DNA of 64,000 bases from assembly GCF_003934165.1 (NCBI RefSeq), contig NZ_RKST01000018.1, positions 55,261 through 119,260 on the forward strand, in the 5' to 3' direction. Positions 53,543-62,496 of this stretch are shown in pieces. The stretch is from Borborobacter arsenicus. Lineage in GTDB: Bacteria > Pseudomonadota > Alphaproteobacteria > Rhizobiales > Rhizobiaceae. The position numbers and the translations under genes were made by a program. Position 1 is the first letter of the stretch. Each line of letters opens with the position of its first letter. The notes under the pieces are model-generated. The model was not told where the DNA came from. It made no database searches and worked only from the letters and a program-made list of their open reading frames with translations.

Positions 53543-54739
53543 ATGTTTGTCTTCAATACGCATCCGGATCACCAGCAGCCACTGGCCCCTGTCGATGCCG
53601 AGGTGCTGAGCACCGAGGCTGCAAAGGAGGTCGAGCGTTTCCTGACCTATCGCGACAACCACCAGCCGACACCGCTTCATTCGCTGACCGGATTGGCGAA
53701 GGAACTCGGCATTGGCGCCATCCACTTGAAGGATGAGGGTTTTCGTCTTGGACTTGGCAGCTTCAAGGCGCTTGGCGGCTCCTATGCAGTGATCCGGCTT
53801 GTGCTGGAGGAAGCCGGCCGCAAGCTTGGCCGCACGGTGGATATCAGCGAGTTGCAATCGCCGGCGGTCCGGGAGATCGCCCAGGGGATGACGGTGGGTT
53901 GCGCTACCGACGGCAATCATGGCCGCTCGGTCGCTGCAGGTGCACAGATCGTTGGCGCCAAGGCGGCGATCTTCGTTCATTCGGGCGTTTCCGACGAGCG
54001 GGTGGCGGCCATCGCGCGCTTTGGTGCGCAGATGATCCGGGTCGAAGGCACTTATGACGACTCGGTTGCGGAAGCCGAACGTGTCTGCAACGAAAATGGC
54101 TGGATTGTCGTCTCCGATACCTCCTGGCCGGGCTATGAACGTATACCGGGCCTGGTGATGCAGGGCTACACGGCGATGCTCAACGAAGCCGTGCGGGAAC
54201 TGCCCCAAAGCCCTACACATGTATTCATCCAGGCAGGCGTTGGTGGGCTTGCTGCAGCAGTCGCCGGCTACTTCGAGGTGATCTATGGCAAAGACCGTCC
54301 GCGCCTGATCGTGGTGGAGCCGGATCGCGCCGCCTGCATCTATGAAAGCGCTCATGCCGGCAAGCCGATCAAGGTCGAGCATGGCGAGGCGACGATCATG
54401 GCCATGCTGGAATGCTATGAGCCGTCTTTGGTCGCCTGGCGCGTGCTGACGCGCACGGCCGACGCCTTCATGACCGTTGGAGAAGATGATGCTGCCGAAA
54501 CCATGCGGCTTCTTGCCCAGCCTAAGTCGGGCGATCCGGCGGTCGTGGCTGGCGAGAGCGGCGGTGCAGGGCTGGCCGGTCTGTTGAGCGTCATGAAAGA
54601 CGAAAAGTTGCCCAATCAGCTTGGCCTCGATGCGCAGGCGCGTGTTTTCGTCATCAATACCGAAGGCGCAACCGACGAAGCCCGGTACGAGAAGATTGTA
54701 GGCTCTGCCCCAACCGCGGTTCTCGCCGCCGCTGCATGA
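53543..54739 (+). CDS. dpaL: Diaminopropionate ammonia-lyase
   Basis: This PLP enzyme splits 2,3-diaminopropionate (both D and L forms in E. coli YgeX) to pyruvate and two ammonia. The 398-residue length equals that of E. coli YgeX. The PLP lysine is in GLGSFKALGG, the cofactor-binding glycine loop in QAGVGGLAAAVAGY, with TDGNHGRSVAAGA typical of the fold. AGGAG lies before the ATG. Regulation by the divergent Lrp gene with the amino acid as signal is likely. It would let the cell use diaminopropionate, or oxalyl-diaminopropionate products, as nitrogen and carbon source. Confidence 0.92.
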   Translation: MFVFNTHPDHQQPLAPVDAEVLSTEAAKEVERFLTYRDNHQPTPLHSLTGLAKELGIGAIHLKDEGFRLGLGSFKALGGSYAVIRLVLEEAGRKLGRTVDISELQSPAVREIAQGMTVGCATDGNHGRSVAAGAQIVGAKAAIFVHSGVSDERVAAIARFGAQMIRVEGTYDDSVAEAERVCNENGWIVVSDTSWPGYERIPGLVMQGYTAMLNEAVRELPQSPTHVFIQAGVGGLAAAVAGYFEVIYGKDRPRLIVVEPDRAACIYESAHAGKPIKVEHGEATIMAMLECYEPSLVAWRVLTRTADAFMTVGEDDAAETMRLLAQPKSGDPAVVAGESGGAGLAGLLSVMKDEKLPNQLGLDAQARVFVINTEGATDEARYEKIVGSAPTAVLAAAA

Positions 54740-54757
54740 TATTCGTCTAAACGTAAA

Positions 54758-54783
54758 AAGCCGGCTCCTTTCGGAGCCGGCTT
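54758..54783. terminator. Terminator between dpaL and the GntR gene
   Basis: AAGCCGGCTCC pairs with GGAGCCGGCTT around TTTC. On the minus strand the stem runs into CTTTTTACG, so it terminates the GntR gene well; on the plus strand the tract is weaker. Confidence 0.8.
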
Positions 54784-54833
54784 CAAATCAGACAGATCGT
54801 AGACCGCAAAGTACAGCAGCGCGCCGCCGCATA

Positions 54834-55613
54834 TTATTTTTTTCCGGCTATCTTTCGGCCACCACGCGGGCCGGTTTTCTCCAGCAGATCCACGCGCAGG
54901 GCAAAACAGCTCTTGTGATAGTGGATATCGGCCACATAGATAGCCACCCCCTCCCCATCCACCAGCACCAGCCGGCAGTCGGCCGTCGGTTCGCCAAGAC
55001 CAATCTTGAGCAGATCGGCCGTTTCCGGGTCAGCGACGCCAATTGTCACCGTCTGGTGGGCGTGAGTGATCGACACATCGTCCATCTCGGCGATATTGGG
55101 CAAGGCGGCGACATGGCTGAACAACTCGCGACCTTTTGCGAAGATATGTTGCGCCAGATATAGATTGACGACCGAGAAGGGCTCCTCATTGTTGTATTGC
55201 ACGCTCCGGAGGAAAGTATATCCTTCCGGTGCCACCTTGCCTTCGCCCTCGGTCAGTTCAGGCAAAGGAGCGTTCTCTTCGATATGCACACGCTTCAGCA
55301 CGTTCTCGCGTATGGAAGCGATCATGGAATCGAAATCGGTGGCAAGATTGAGCCAGCGATTGTGCTTTGGCTTGCCCGAAACGAATGTTCCCCTGCCCTG
55401 CTGGGCATCAAGGAGACCCTCCTCCCGCAGCAATTCAATGGCCTGGCGGATGGTGACGCGTGCCACCGCGAACTCGCGCTCAAGCTCTTCCAGGGTCGAA
55501 ATCTTGTCGCCCTGCATCCAGAAGCCTGTGTCGATGCGCTGCCGCATGACGGAAGCGACCTGGATGTAGAGGGGAACGCGGCTGCGGTCGTAGATCGATG
55601 CTAGTTTGCTCAT
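54834..55613 (-). CDS. GntR family regulator with UTRA domain
   Basis: The 259-residue protein from ATG 55613 (MSKLASIYDRSRVPLY) has the GntR winged helix at about 10-75 (LEREFAVARVTIRQAIELLREEGLLDAQQGRGTFV) and a UTRA ligand-binding domain at about 90-240. A TTG 18 bases earlier is an alternative; neither has a clear ribosome-binding site. It lies downstream of the molybdenum hydroxylase genes on the same strand and probably controls them or dpaL; HutC-type regulators of this group respond to histidine-pathway, sugar or amino-acid metabolites. Nearby GTACG repeats may be an autoregulatory site. Confidence 0.9.
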   Translation of the reverse strand: MSKLASIYDRSRVPLYIQVASVMRQRIDTGFWMQGDKISTLEELEREFAVARVTIRQAIELLREEGLLDAQQGRGTFVSGKPKHNRWLNLATDFDSMIASIRENVLKRVHIEENAPLPELTEGEGKVAPEGYTFLRSVQYNNEEPFSVVNLYLAQHIFAKGRELFSHVAALPNIAEMDDVSITHAHQTVTIGVADPETADLLKIGLGEPTADCRLVLVDGEGVAIYVADIHYHKSCFALRVDLLEKTGPRGGRKIAGKK

Positions 55614-55944
55614 GGTACGAATGTACGACAAATAGGTTCACTTTGCCAGAGAGCGTTCCAGGAAAGTTGCCAAACCTTAAACAAAGGCCAAGCTGGAACA
55701 AAGTCTGCATCCCGACTATAACGCGACTCGGCTGATCCAAGCCGCAATGCGCTGAAGTTGCTGTGCAACAAGCCACGCAGCAACTCAATCACACGTTCCC
55801 AGCAAGCAGGAGCGTTGATTTGACCGAGGTTTCTAGGAAACTTCAACTGCACGCGCGAATATGGGCATTCCTTTAGGCAGGCGGCAGCAAAGTCGCTTGG
55901 AGGACTATGGTCGCCAAGATCGTTTCTGACAGTTTCGGACCGCT
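55614..55944. other. Gap between the GntR gene and the CoxS-CoxG gene
   Basis: These 331 bases carry no recognised gene. The direct repeat GTACG-AAT-GTACG lies at the GntR start (55615-55627). The region must include the GntR promoter; no terminator for the upstream genes was seen. Confidence 0.4.
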
Positions 55945-57171
55945 TCAGCGGCGCCCAAAGAGACTTGCAAAAAACTGCTTCAGGCGGCCGAAGACTACGG
56001 ACGAAACCAGCGATCCGGCGTCCAGTTCAGTGATTACCGGTGGCGCTTCGCCACCTTGGCCTTGCTCGCGATGCGCAAGCTTGGCTTCAAGGTTCTGCAC
56101 GAAAGCCGCAATCAGTCGCCCTGCCACATCCTGGACCAGGCCCGAGCGACCGAACTGCGCCAGCATGCCGGTCAGCGTATAGCCGATGCTGACATCCACT
56201 TTCGTCTTGCCTGGAGCGTCACCCGGCCTCACGGCATAGCCGATCAGCCCGCGGGTCGCCGAATTACTGCGCTTGTCCTTCCCGCTGCCACTGATGGTAC
56301 CGGTTCGGGTGGCGTCGTCCCGGGTGACATCAGCGACCCCCTGGAACTCTGCCGCGATCGGCCCGACCTTGACCCTGATCTGGCCTTCGACATGGCCATC
56401 AACCGGCTCGCCCGCAAGCGATGCGCCCGGAAGACATGAGGCCACCTCGCCAATATTGCCGAAGAAATCCCAGACCACATCCACTGGATGGGCAACGGTG
56501 AAGCCCTGGGTGAAAGTCGTCTGCGGCTTCCAGTCGGCATCCGGGCGCGACACCGGCTTTGCCGCTTGCGCGCGCGCCTGGGTATCGGCCGGGCCACTGG
56601 ACACGCGAGCACGCGGTTCCGCTCCGTTTGTTGTCGGAACGGCGTGACCTGACCCTGCAGGCCCCAATATCTTGCGATTGCCATCGGGTATCGCTGCAAT
56701 GCCACGGGCACGGCGGGCTGTAATCACGCCCTGGATGGCCCGCACGATGCCGACATAGCCGGTACAACGGCAGAGATTTCCGCTCATGGCGATGCGAATG
56801 TCGTGCTCGGAGGGAGCATCCATGCGAAGCACCACGTCACGGGCCGAAACGATCATGCCGGGCGTGCAATAGCCGCATTGCAGGCCGTGTTCCTTCGAGA
56901 AGGCCGTACGGAGTTCTGCGGCAATATCATCGTTGTCGAGCCCTTCGACCGTGGTGACTTCCGCCTGCTGGCAGGCAACCGCATAGGTGATGCACGAACG
57001 CGTCGGCACGCCATCGACAAGCAGGGTGCAGGCGCCGCACACACCATGTTCGCAACCGATATGAGTGCCTGTCAGGTTCTGGGTTTCGCGCAGGAAATCC
57101 GCCAGATGCGTGCGCGGCTCTATGGTGGCGCTGGCCGGCTTTCCATTGACCGTGAGAGTAACCGTGTTCAT
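55945..57171 (-). CDS. Molybdenum hydroxylase small subunit fused to a CoxG (SRPBCC) domain
   Basis: Residues 1-155 form a CoxS-type two-cluster [2Fe-2S] protein: Cys40, 45, 48 and 60 for the plant-type cluster and Cys99, 102, 134 and 136 for the second. A linker of about 60 residues rich in Ala, Pro and Gly leads to an SRPBCC domain of the CoxG type at about 219-360, then a basic tail with SSVVFGRLKQFFASLFGRR that may touch the membrane, as in CoxG, which anchors CO dehydrogenase in Oligotropha. The 408-residue fusion is in one intact frame. It overlaps the FAD subunit gene by four bases. Confidence 0.9.
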   Translation of the reverse strand: MNTVTLTVNGKPASATIEPRTHLADFLRETQNLTGTHIGCEHGVCGACTLLVDGVPTRSCITYAVACQQAEVTTVEGLDNDDIAAELRTAFSKEHGLQCGYCTPGMIVSARDVVLRMDAPSEHDIRIAMSGNLCRCTGYVGIVRAIQGVITARRARGIAAIPDGNRKILGPAGSGHAVPTTNGAEPRARVSSGPADTQARAQAAKPVSRPDADWKPQTTFTQGFTVAHPVDVVWDFFGNIGEVASCLPGASLAGEPVDGHVEGQIRVKVGPIAAEFQGVADVTRDDATRTGTISGSGKDKRSNSATRGLIGYAVRPGDAPGKTKVDVSIGYTLTGMLAQFGRSGLVQDVAGRLIAAFVQNLEAKLAHREQGQGGEAPPVITELDAGSLVSSVVFGRLKQFFASLFGRR

Positions 57172-58007
57172 GCTGTATGTGCTCGCTCGATGGCGCGCCG
57201 CAGCGCGACGACGTGGGTCTGGCGGTCGATCGGATCAGCCATGCCGGCCGCCTCGATCGCCGCACCGGCGGCATGGCTGTCGAAAGCAAGGTCGAGGCGC
57301 TCGGCTTTTCCATCGCCGACAAGATGAGTAGCCTCGGCAATGACGATCGGCCGGCTTTCCGTCGCGCCGATCACGGCGCGGCTGACACCGCGATCCGGAT
57401 CGACCAGGAAGGCGCCGATGGCATGCGCGAACTCGCCGGTCTTGCGGCAGCTCTTGTAATAGCCCCAGCGTGCGGAACGACTGAGTTTCGGCACAGTGAT
57501 GGAAACCAACATCTCGCCCGGACGCAGATCGGCTTCCAGCGCCCCAAGCATATAGTCCTCGACCGGAATGGTCCGGCCGCCGGAACGCCCGCGCAGCGTC
57601 ACCTTCGCACCGAGCGTAGAAAGGATCGACAGCCAGTCGGCCGACGGATCGGCGTGGGTGAGACTTCCGCCCATAGTACCGCGATTGCGCACTGCCCGAT
57701 AGGCGATGCCGCGCGCCACGCTCGGAAGGGCGCCACATGTCACGTCGGGCACGCGCAGATCCTCGATATCGGCATGGGTGATGCAGGCACCAAGAACGAT
57801 CTCGTTCGCCCTATCCTCCACCCGCTTGAGTTCTTCTATCCCGGTGATATCGACCAGAAGGTCAGGCTGCACCAGCCGCATGTTGAGCATCGGCCCGAGC
57901 GATTGCCCGCCGGCCATCAGCTTCACCGACAGGCTGTCATCAGCCAGCAGCGCCAGTGCCGCACCGACATCGGCAGGGCGTGCATAGTCGAAATTGACAG
58001 GCTTCAT
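57168..58007 (-). CDS. Molybdenum hydroxylase FAD-binding subunit (CoxM-like)
   Basis: The medium subunit passes electrons from the iron-sulfur protein to FAD. The 279-residue protein has the PCMH-type FAD fold with KLMAGGQSLGPMLNMRL (about 31-47) and RNRGTMGGSLTHADPSAD (about 108-125), both contacting FAD, and the C-terminal CO_deh_flav domain. Start and stop overlap CoxL and CoxS-CoxG genes by four bases (ATGA), showing coupled translation. Confidence 0.93.
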   Translation of the reverse strand: MKPVNFDYARPADVGAALALLADDSLSVKLMAGGQSLGPMLNMRLVQPDLLVDITGIEELKRVEDRANEIVLGACITHADIEDLRVPDVTCGALPSVARGIAYRAVRNRGTMGGSLTHADPSADWLSILSTLGAKVTLRGRSGGRTIPVEDYMLGALEADLRPGEMLVSITVPKLSRSARWGYYKSCRKTGEFAHAIGAFLVDPDRGVSRAVIGATESRPIVIAEATHLVGDGKAERLDLAFDSHAAGAAIEAAGMADPIDRQTHVVALRRAIERAHTA

Positions 58008-60367
58008 GCCGCCTCCTCCCGCTCCGCCTCGGCGGACTTTTCCTTGCTCGCGGCGCAGATCGCCTCAAGCACCCGGCGCGGGGTCATCGGCGACCGCAGA
58101 AGTTCGGCGCCATAAGGCCGCAACGCATCGTTGACCGCATTACCGATGGCGGCGGGTGGTGCGATTGCGCCCCCCTCGCCTATGCCTTTGACGCCGAATT
58201 CCGTGTAGGGCGACAGCGTCTCCATATGGTCGACCCTGGGGGCGGGAACCTCGGTCGGCCCCGGCAGAAGATAATCTGCGAAAGTCGAAGCCAGCGGCTG
58301 GCCGGAGGCGTCGAAGTTCATCTCCTCGTAGAGCGCCGTGCCGATGCCCTGCGCGAGTCCGCCATAGATCTGGCCGTCCACTACCATCGGGTTGATCAGC
58401 TTGCCGCCATCTTCGACAATGACATAGTCGAGTATCTCGATGTCGCCGATTTCGGGATCAACGGCGACCAGCGCGACATGGGCGGCGTAGCTGAACGTTC
58501 CGGAATCGCGTACCGGCTTGAAGCCGATGGTCGATTCCAGGCCACGCGGATCAACGGACATGGGAAGATCCTGCGGGCGCAGATACCAGGTGTGCGCGAT
58601 TTCCTCGAATGTCACGCTGCCGGTCGGGCCGACCACCTTTCCGTGGGCGACCTCGACATCGTTCGGATCGGCCTGCAACAGGTGAGCACCGATGCGCTTG
58701 GCCAAGCCGGCGATCTCACGCGAAGCCGTGGCAACCGCACCGCCTGCCATCACCGCGCAGCGCGAACCCCAGCTACCTGTCGAATAGGGCGTATATTCGG
58801 TATCGCCATGCACCAGCTTGATCTTGGCGATGTCGATGCCGAGGATTTCATGAGCAACCTGGGCCAGCGTGGTTTCCATGCTCTGGCCATGCGAGTGAAC
58901 GCCAACCCGCAGCTCAAGGCCGCCGTCCGGCGTGACACGAGCCGTGGCCTGCTCATGGCCGGGCACCATCGGTATGCCCCAGCCGGAATAGACCGAAGTA
59001 CCGTGAGCCGCCTGCTCACAATAAATGGAGTGGCCGATGCCGATCAGCCTGCCATCGGGTTCGGGATGCTTCTGCCGCTCGCGGATGGCCTTCAGGTCCA
59101 TCGCCGCCAGTGCCCGCTCAAGCGCTTCAGGATAATCGCCGCTGTCGAAATGTTTTTTGGTGATGTTGTCGAACGGCATCTGCTCGGGCTTCACGAGGTT
59201 CTTCAGGCGAACCTCATGCGGCTCGAGGCCCGCCTCACGCGCAACCGCGTCGAGTATCAGTTCAAGTGCGTAGCAGACGCCGGTACGTGCGACACCGCGA
59301 TAGGGCAGGATCGGGCATTTGTTGGTGGCAACCGACCAGGTACGGCAGCGGTAGGCGGGAAAATCGTAAGGCCCCGGCAGGATGCTCGCTACCTGCGCCG
59401 CCTCGAGACAAGCCGAGAACGGATATGAGGAATAGGCCCCGGAATCGACGGTCGCTTCACAGTCAATGCCGCGCAGCTTGCCGTCACGGTCGGCATAGGC
59501 AGTGATGCGATAGTGGTGTTCACGGCAATTGGCGCCGGCGGTCAAATGCTCGCGGCGATCCTCGATCCAGCGCAGCGGATGGCCGCAACGCATTGCCAGC
59601 CAGCCGAGGCAGACGTCTTCCGGCAAAAGAATGCCCTTGTAGCCGAAACCGCCGCCGACATCGGGCGAAATGATCCGGATCTGCGCGTGATCGAGACCAA
59701 GACACTCCGCAAGGCCGGTGCGAACAATGTGCGGCATCTGGGAACCGGTGTAGAGCACGAGCTGCTCCATTCGGCTGTCCCAATAAGCGACGGTGCCGCG
59801 CCCTTCCATGGGCGCCATGCTCTGCCGCGCGGTCGAGATTTCGCGGCTCACCTTGATCGGCGCATCGAAGGCGGCCTCGATGCCGACATCCACGAATGTC
59901 TCCAGAAAGACATTATCGCCCCAGTGCTCATGCACCAGCGCCGAGGCGGCCTCGCGTGCCTTGATCATGTCGTGGACGGCTGGGAGCTCATCGAGATCGA
60001 CTTCGACGCAAGCAGCCACATCCTCTGCCTTCGCCCGCGTATCGCCAACGCACATTGCTATGAGTTCACCAACCTGGCGAACCTTCTCGAAGGCCAGGAT
60101 CGGCTGCTCCGAAACCTTGAACCCGGCAAGTCCGGAAACCGCGACAATAGGCTTCACGCCCTCAAGGTCGGCAGCGGTGAAGACCTGTCCACGGCATGAA
60201 TCGGGTATCCTGATCTCGCCAACCTTGGCATGCGCAAGCGGCGAGCGCACGAAGGCGACATCCTTCATGCCAGCGAGCCTGATGTCACCAACAAACTGGC
60301 CGCGACCGCGAAGGAGGCGGTCATCCTCCTTGCGAAGCAACGAGGCGCCCACACCCTGTTCAGTCAT
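58004..60367 (-). CDS. Molybdenum hydroxylase large subunit (CoxL-like, not form I CO dehydrogenase)
   Basis: The large subunit holds the molybdopterin-cytosine-dinucleotide cofactor. The 787-residue protein has an N-terminal Ald_Xan_dh domain (about 15-130) and the molybdopterin-binding domains with GGGFGYK (238-244) and the catalytic Glu in GVKGIGEGGA. The active-site loop reads PYRGVAR (355-361); form I CO dehydrogenases have AYXCSFR, so this is a form II-type enzyme that probably hydroxylates a heterocycle or aldehyde. AGGAGG lies seven bases before the ATG. It is the first gene of a three-gene operon. Confidence 0.92.
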   Translation of the reverse strand: MTEQGVGASLLRKEDDRLLRGRGQFVGDIRLAGMKDVAFVRSPLAHAKVGEIRIPDSCRGQVFTAADLEGVKPIVAVSGLAGFKVSEQPILAFEKVRQVGELIAMCVGDTRAKAEDVAACVEVDLDELPAVHDMIKAREAASALVHEHWGDNVFLETFVDVGIEAAFDAPIKVSREISTARQSMAPMEGRGTVAYWDSRMEQLVLYTGSQMPHIVRTGLAECLGLDHAQIRIISPDVGGGFGYKGILLPEDVCLGWLAMRCGHPLRWIEDRREHLTAGANCREHHYRITAYADRDGKLRGIDCEATVDSGAYSSYPFSACLEAAQVASILPGPYDFPAYRCRTWSVATNKCPILPYRGVARTGVCYALELILDAVAREAGLEPHEVRLKNLVKPEQMPFDNITKKHFDSGDYPEALERALAAMDLKAIRERQKHPEPDGRLIGIGHSIYCEQAAHGTSVYSGWGIPMVPGHEQATARVTPDGGLELRVGVHSHGQSMETTLAQVAHEILGIDIAKIKLVHGDTEYTPYSTGSWGSRCAVMAGGAVATASREIAGLAKRIGAHLLQADPNDVEVAHGKVVGPTGSVTFEEIAHTWYLRPQDLPMSVDPRGLESTIGFKPVRDSGTFSYAAHVALVAVDPEIGDIEILDYVIVEDGGKLINPMVVDGQIYGGLAQGIGTALYEEMNFDASGQPLASTFADYLLPGPTEVPAPRVDHMETLSPYTEFGVKGIGEGGAIAPPAAIGNAVNDALRPYGAELLRSPMTPRRVLEAICAASKEKSAEAEREEAA

Positions 60368-60544
60368 ATCAATCCTCCTCCAACCCCTCTGCGGAAGGGG
60401 TCAAACCAGCATCGTTGATGTATGGACGCTGAAGGCGCACGCTCCAAAAGCGTCCGCCTCTTCGCCATATCATCTTATTTTACCTATCATAGCAAGACTT
60501 ATTTGAAGCCGGATCACTGTAACCGAGATGAGCAGGGGCGCTCA

Positions 60545-61930
60545 TCAGGCCAGCTTGACCTCTGCCCCCAGTTGCATGAGCGACTGCTTCGCATCGCCGA
60601 ACAGCATCGACGTTTTCGGCGATACGAAGAGGTCGTTCTCCACGCCGGAAAAGCCTGCACCCTTGCCGCGCTTCAGCACGATGACGCTCTTGGAATCCGA
60701 TACGTTGAGAATCGGCATACCATAAATGGGCGAGGATTTGTTGGTGCGCGCCGCCGGATTGACCACATCATTGGCCCCGACCACAAGCGCGACATCTGTA
60801 TCGGTAAAGCGCTGGTTGATGTCTTCCATATCGACGAGCTTGTCATAGGAAATGCCGGCTTCGGCAAGCAGGACGTTCATGTGACCGGGCATGCGGCCGG
60901 CGACCGGATGGATGGCAAAGCGAACATCGACGCCGCGCTTTTCCAGAAGGTCCACCAACTCGCGTGCCTGATGCTGCGCCTGGGCGACAGCAAGGCCGTA
61001 GCCCGGAACGATGATGACCCGCCGCGAAAAAGCGAGGCGCAGGGCGGCGTCATCTGCACTGATCGGCGCCATGTCTCCCTTGGCGCCGGATACGGCCGCT
61101 TCTTCGCCAGCCGCTGACCCGAATGCACCGAAAAGCACGTTCGAGAAGGAGCGGTTCATCGCCTTGCTCATGGCGATCGACAAGATGAAGCCGCTGGCAC
61201 CGTCCAGTGCGCCCACCACGATCAGGATATTGTTGTCGAGAGCAAAGCCCGTAGCGACCGCGGCAAGACCGGCATAGGAATTGAGCAGGGAGACGACCAC
61301 CGGCATATCGGCTCCACCGATCGGCAGCACCAGCAGGATGCCGACGAGTAGCCCGATGACGCAGATCGCCACGAAACTCCATACGTCATAGGGATTGACG
61401 ATCAGCCAGACCAGGCAGGCGACACCGATAGCAAACAGCGACAGGTTGAAGACGTTCTGGCCCCTGAAAGTGACCGGCCGCCCAGGCAGGATTTCCTGCA
61501 GCTTGCCGAAGGCCATGAGGCTTCCGGTAACGGTCAGCGCACCTAGCAGCACTTCGAAACCGAGCGCCAGGACATGGCCCTGGGTCAGATGCTGCGTGTC
61601 ATAGCTGTGGATGTATTCGCCGATGCCGACCAATGTGGCGGCGAGCGCACCGAAGGCATGGCTGAAGGCGATGCGCTGCGGCATGGCCGTCATCGGTACC
61701 CACATGCCGAGCGGATAGCCGATCACCGCGCCGACGACGGCACCCACAGCCAACCATTCATAGGTGACGATGCGCTGGTGGAGCAGTGTCGCGGCAACAG
61801 CAATCAGCATGCCGATCGCCGCCATATGCATGCCGCGCCGCGCAGTATCGGGATGGCAGAGCGACCGAAGTGCTAGCACGAACAGTCCTGCCGCAAGCAG
61901 ATAGGAAAGCTGGATGAAGGTCTCGGTCAT
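60545..61930 (-). CDS. pntB: NAD(P) transhydrogenase subunit beta
   Basis: PntB carries half of the proton channel and the NADP-binding domain of the proton-translocating transhydrogenase. The 461-residue protein has nine or so membrane helices in the first 260 residues and the C-terminal domain III with IVPGYGLAVAQAQHQARELVDLL, GRMPGHMNVLLAEA and LVVGANDVVNPAA, the NADP-binding landmarks. The start overlaps pntAB as ATGA. Confidence 0.96.
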   Translation of the reverse strand: MTETFIQLSYLLAAGLFVLALRSLCHPDTARRGMHMAAIGMLIAVAATLLHQRIVTYEWLAVGAVVGAVIGYPLGMWVPMTAMPQRIAFSHAFGALAATLVGIGEYIHSYDTQHLTQGHVLALGFEVLLGALTVTGSLMAFGKLQEILPGRPVTFRGQNVFNLSLFAIGVACLVWLIVNPYDVWSFVAICVIGLLVGILLVLPIGGADMPVVVSLLNSYAGLAAVATGFALDNNILIVVGALDGASGFILSIAMSKAMNRSFSNVLFGAFGSAAGEEAAVSGAKGDMAPISADDAALRLAFSRRVIIVPGYGLAVAQAQHQARELVDLLEKRGVDVRFAIHPVAGRMPGHMNVLLAEAGISYDKLVDMEDINQRFTDTDVALVVGANDVVNPAARTNKSSPIYGMPILNVSDSKSVIVLKRGKGAGFSGVENDLFVSPKTSMLFGDAKQSLMQLGAEVKLA

Positions 61931-62247
61931 TGACGGTCAGCGCCCTTGCGCTCTCCCTTGTTGGCAGCCTTGGCGCCGAACATCGCCAGCATGCGGTCGG
62001 TGATGAGAAAACCGCCGACCACATTGGCCATGGCGCACGCGACGGCGACAGCCCCAAGCACGGTGCTGACGAAGCCCTGGTTGGCGCCGGCCAGAACCAG
62101 GGAGGCAACCAGCGAGATGCCGGAAATGGCATTGGTTGCCGCCATCAGCGGCGTGTGGAGAAGTGGCGGAATGCGGCTGATGGTCTGGAAGCCGACGAAG
62201 CCGGCTAGCAGGAAAACAAATAGCTGGATGATAGCGGTGGATGTCAT
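61927..62247 (-). CDS. pntAB: NAD(P) transhydrogenase subunit alpha part 2
   Basis: This 106-residue protein has three membrane helices (about 5-23, 35-55 and 60-85) and the sequence HTPLMAATNAISGISLVASLV, diagnostic for the alpha-2 subunit in three-gene transhydrogenases of alphaproteobacteria such as Rhodospirillum. It overlaps pntB by four bases. It is separated from pntAA by 246 bases containing repeat copy C. Confidence 0.95.
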   Translation of the reverse strand: MTSTAIIQLFVFLLAGFVGFQTISRIPPLLHTPLMAATNAISGISLVASLVLAGANQGFVSTVLGAVAVACAMANVVGGFLITDRMLAMFGAKAANKGERKGADRQ

Positions 62248-62380
62248 ATCGATCCTCCAAGATCGTAAGCTGGCCTGTTCAGGCCAAGCAAAAGCATTCT
62301 CCCGCCGCGAGACATGCGGGAGGGGTAAGCCGGACCCGTGCGGCCCGGCTGGTGTGAGGCTGGATTGCGGCAGAGAGGCT

Positions 62381-62496
62381 TAGAGCATGTTGCAGCCAAG
62401 TGGAATCACTTGGCGTCGCACACATGCGGCAAAATCAATTAGATAGATCATGATGTCGTCCGAAAACCGCTTCACACTTTTCGGCATCATGGTCTA
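62381..62496. repeat. Rhizobial intergenic palindromic repeat, copy C
   Basis: It begins TAGAGCATG, has a CCAAGTG/CACTTGG stem and the core AAAACCGCTTCACACTTTT shared with copy A, and ends GGTCTA, which is the TAG stop of pntAA read on the minus strand. It lies inside the pnt operon. Confidence 0.8.

Noticed and set aside
58004..60367. Aerobic CO dehydrogenase (form I)
   Set aside because: The AYXCSFR loop is replaced by PYRGVAR, so the form I assignment fails.
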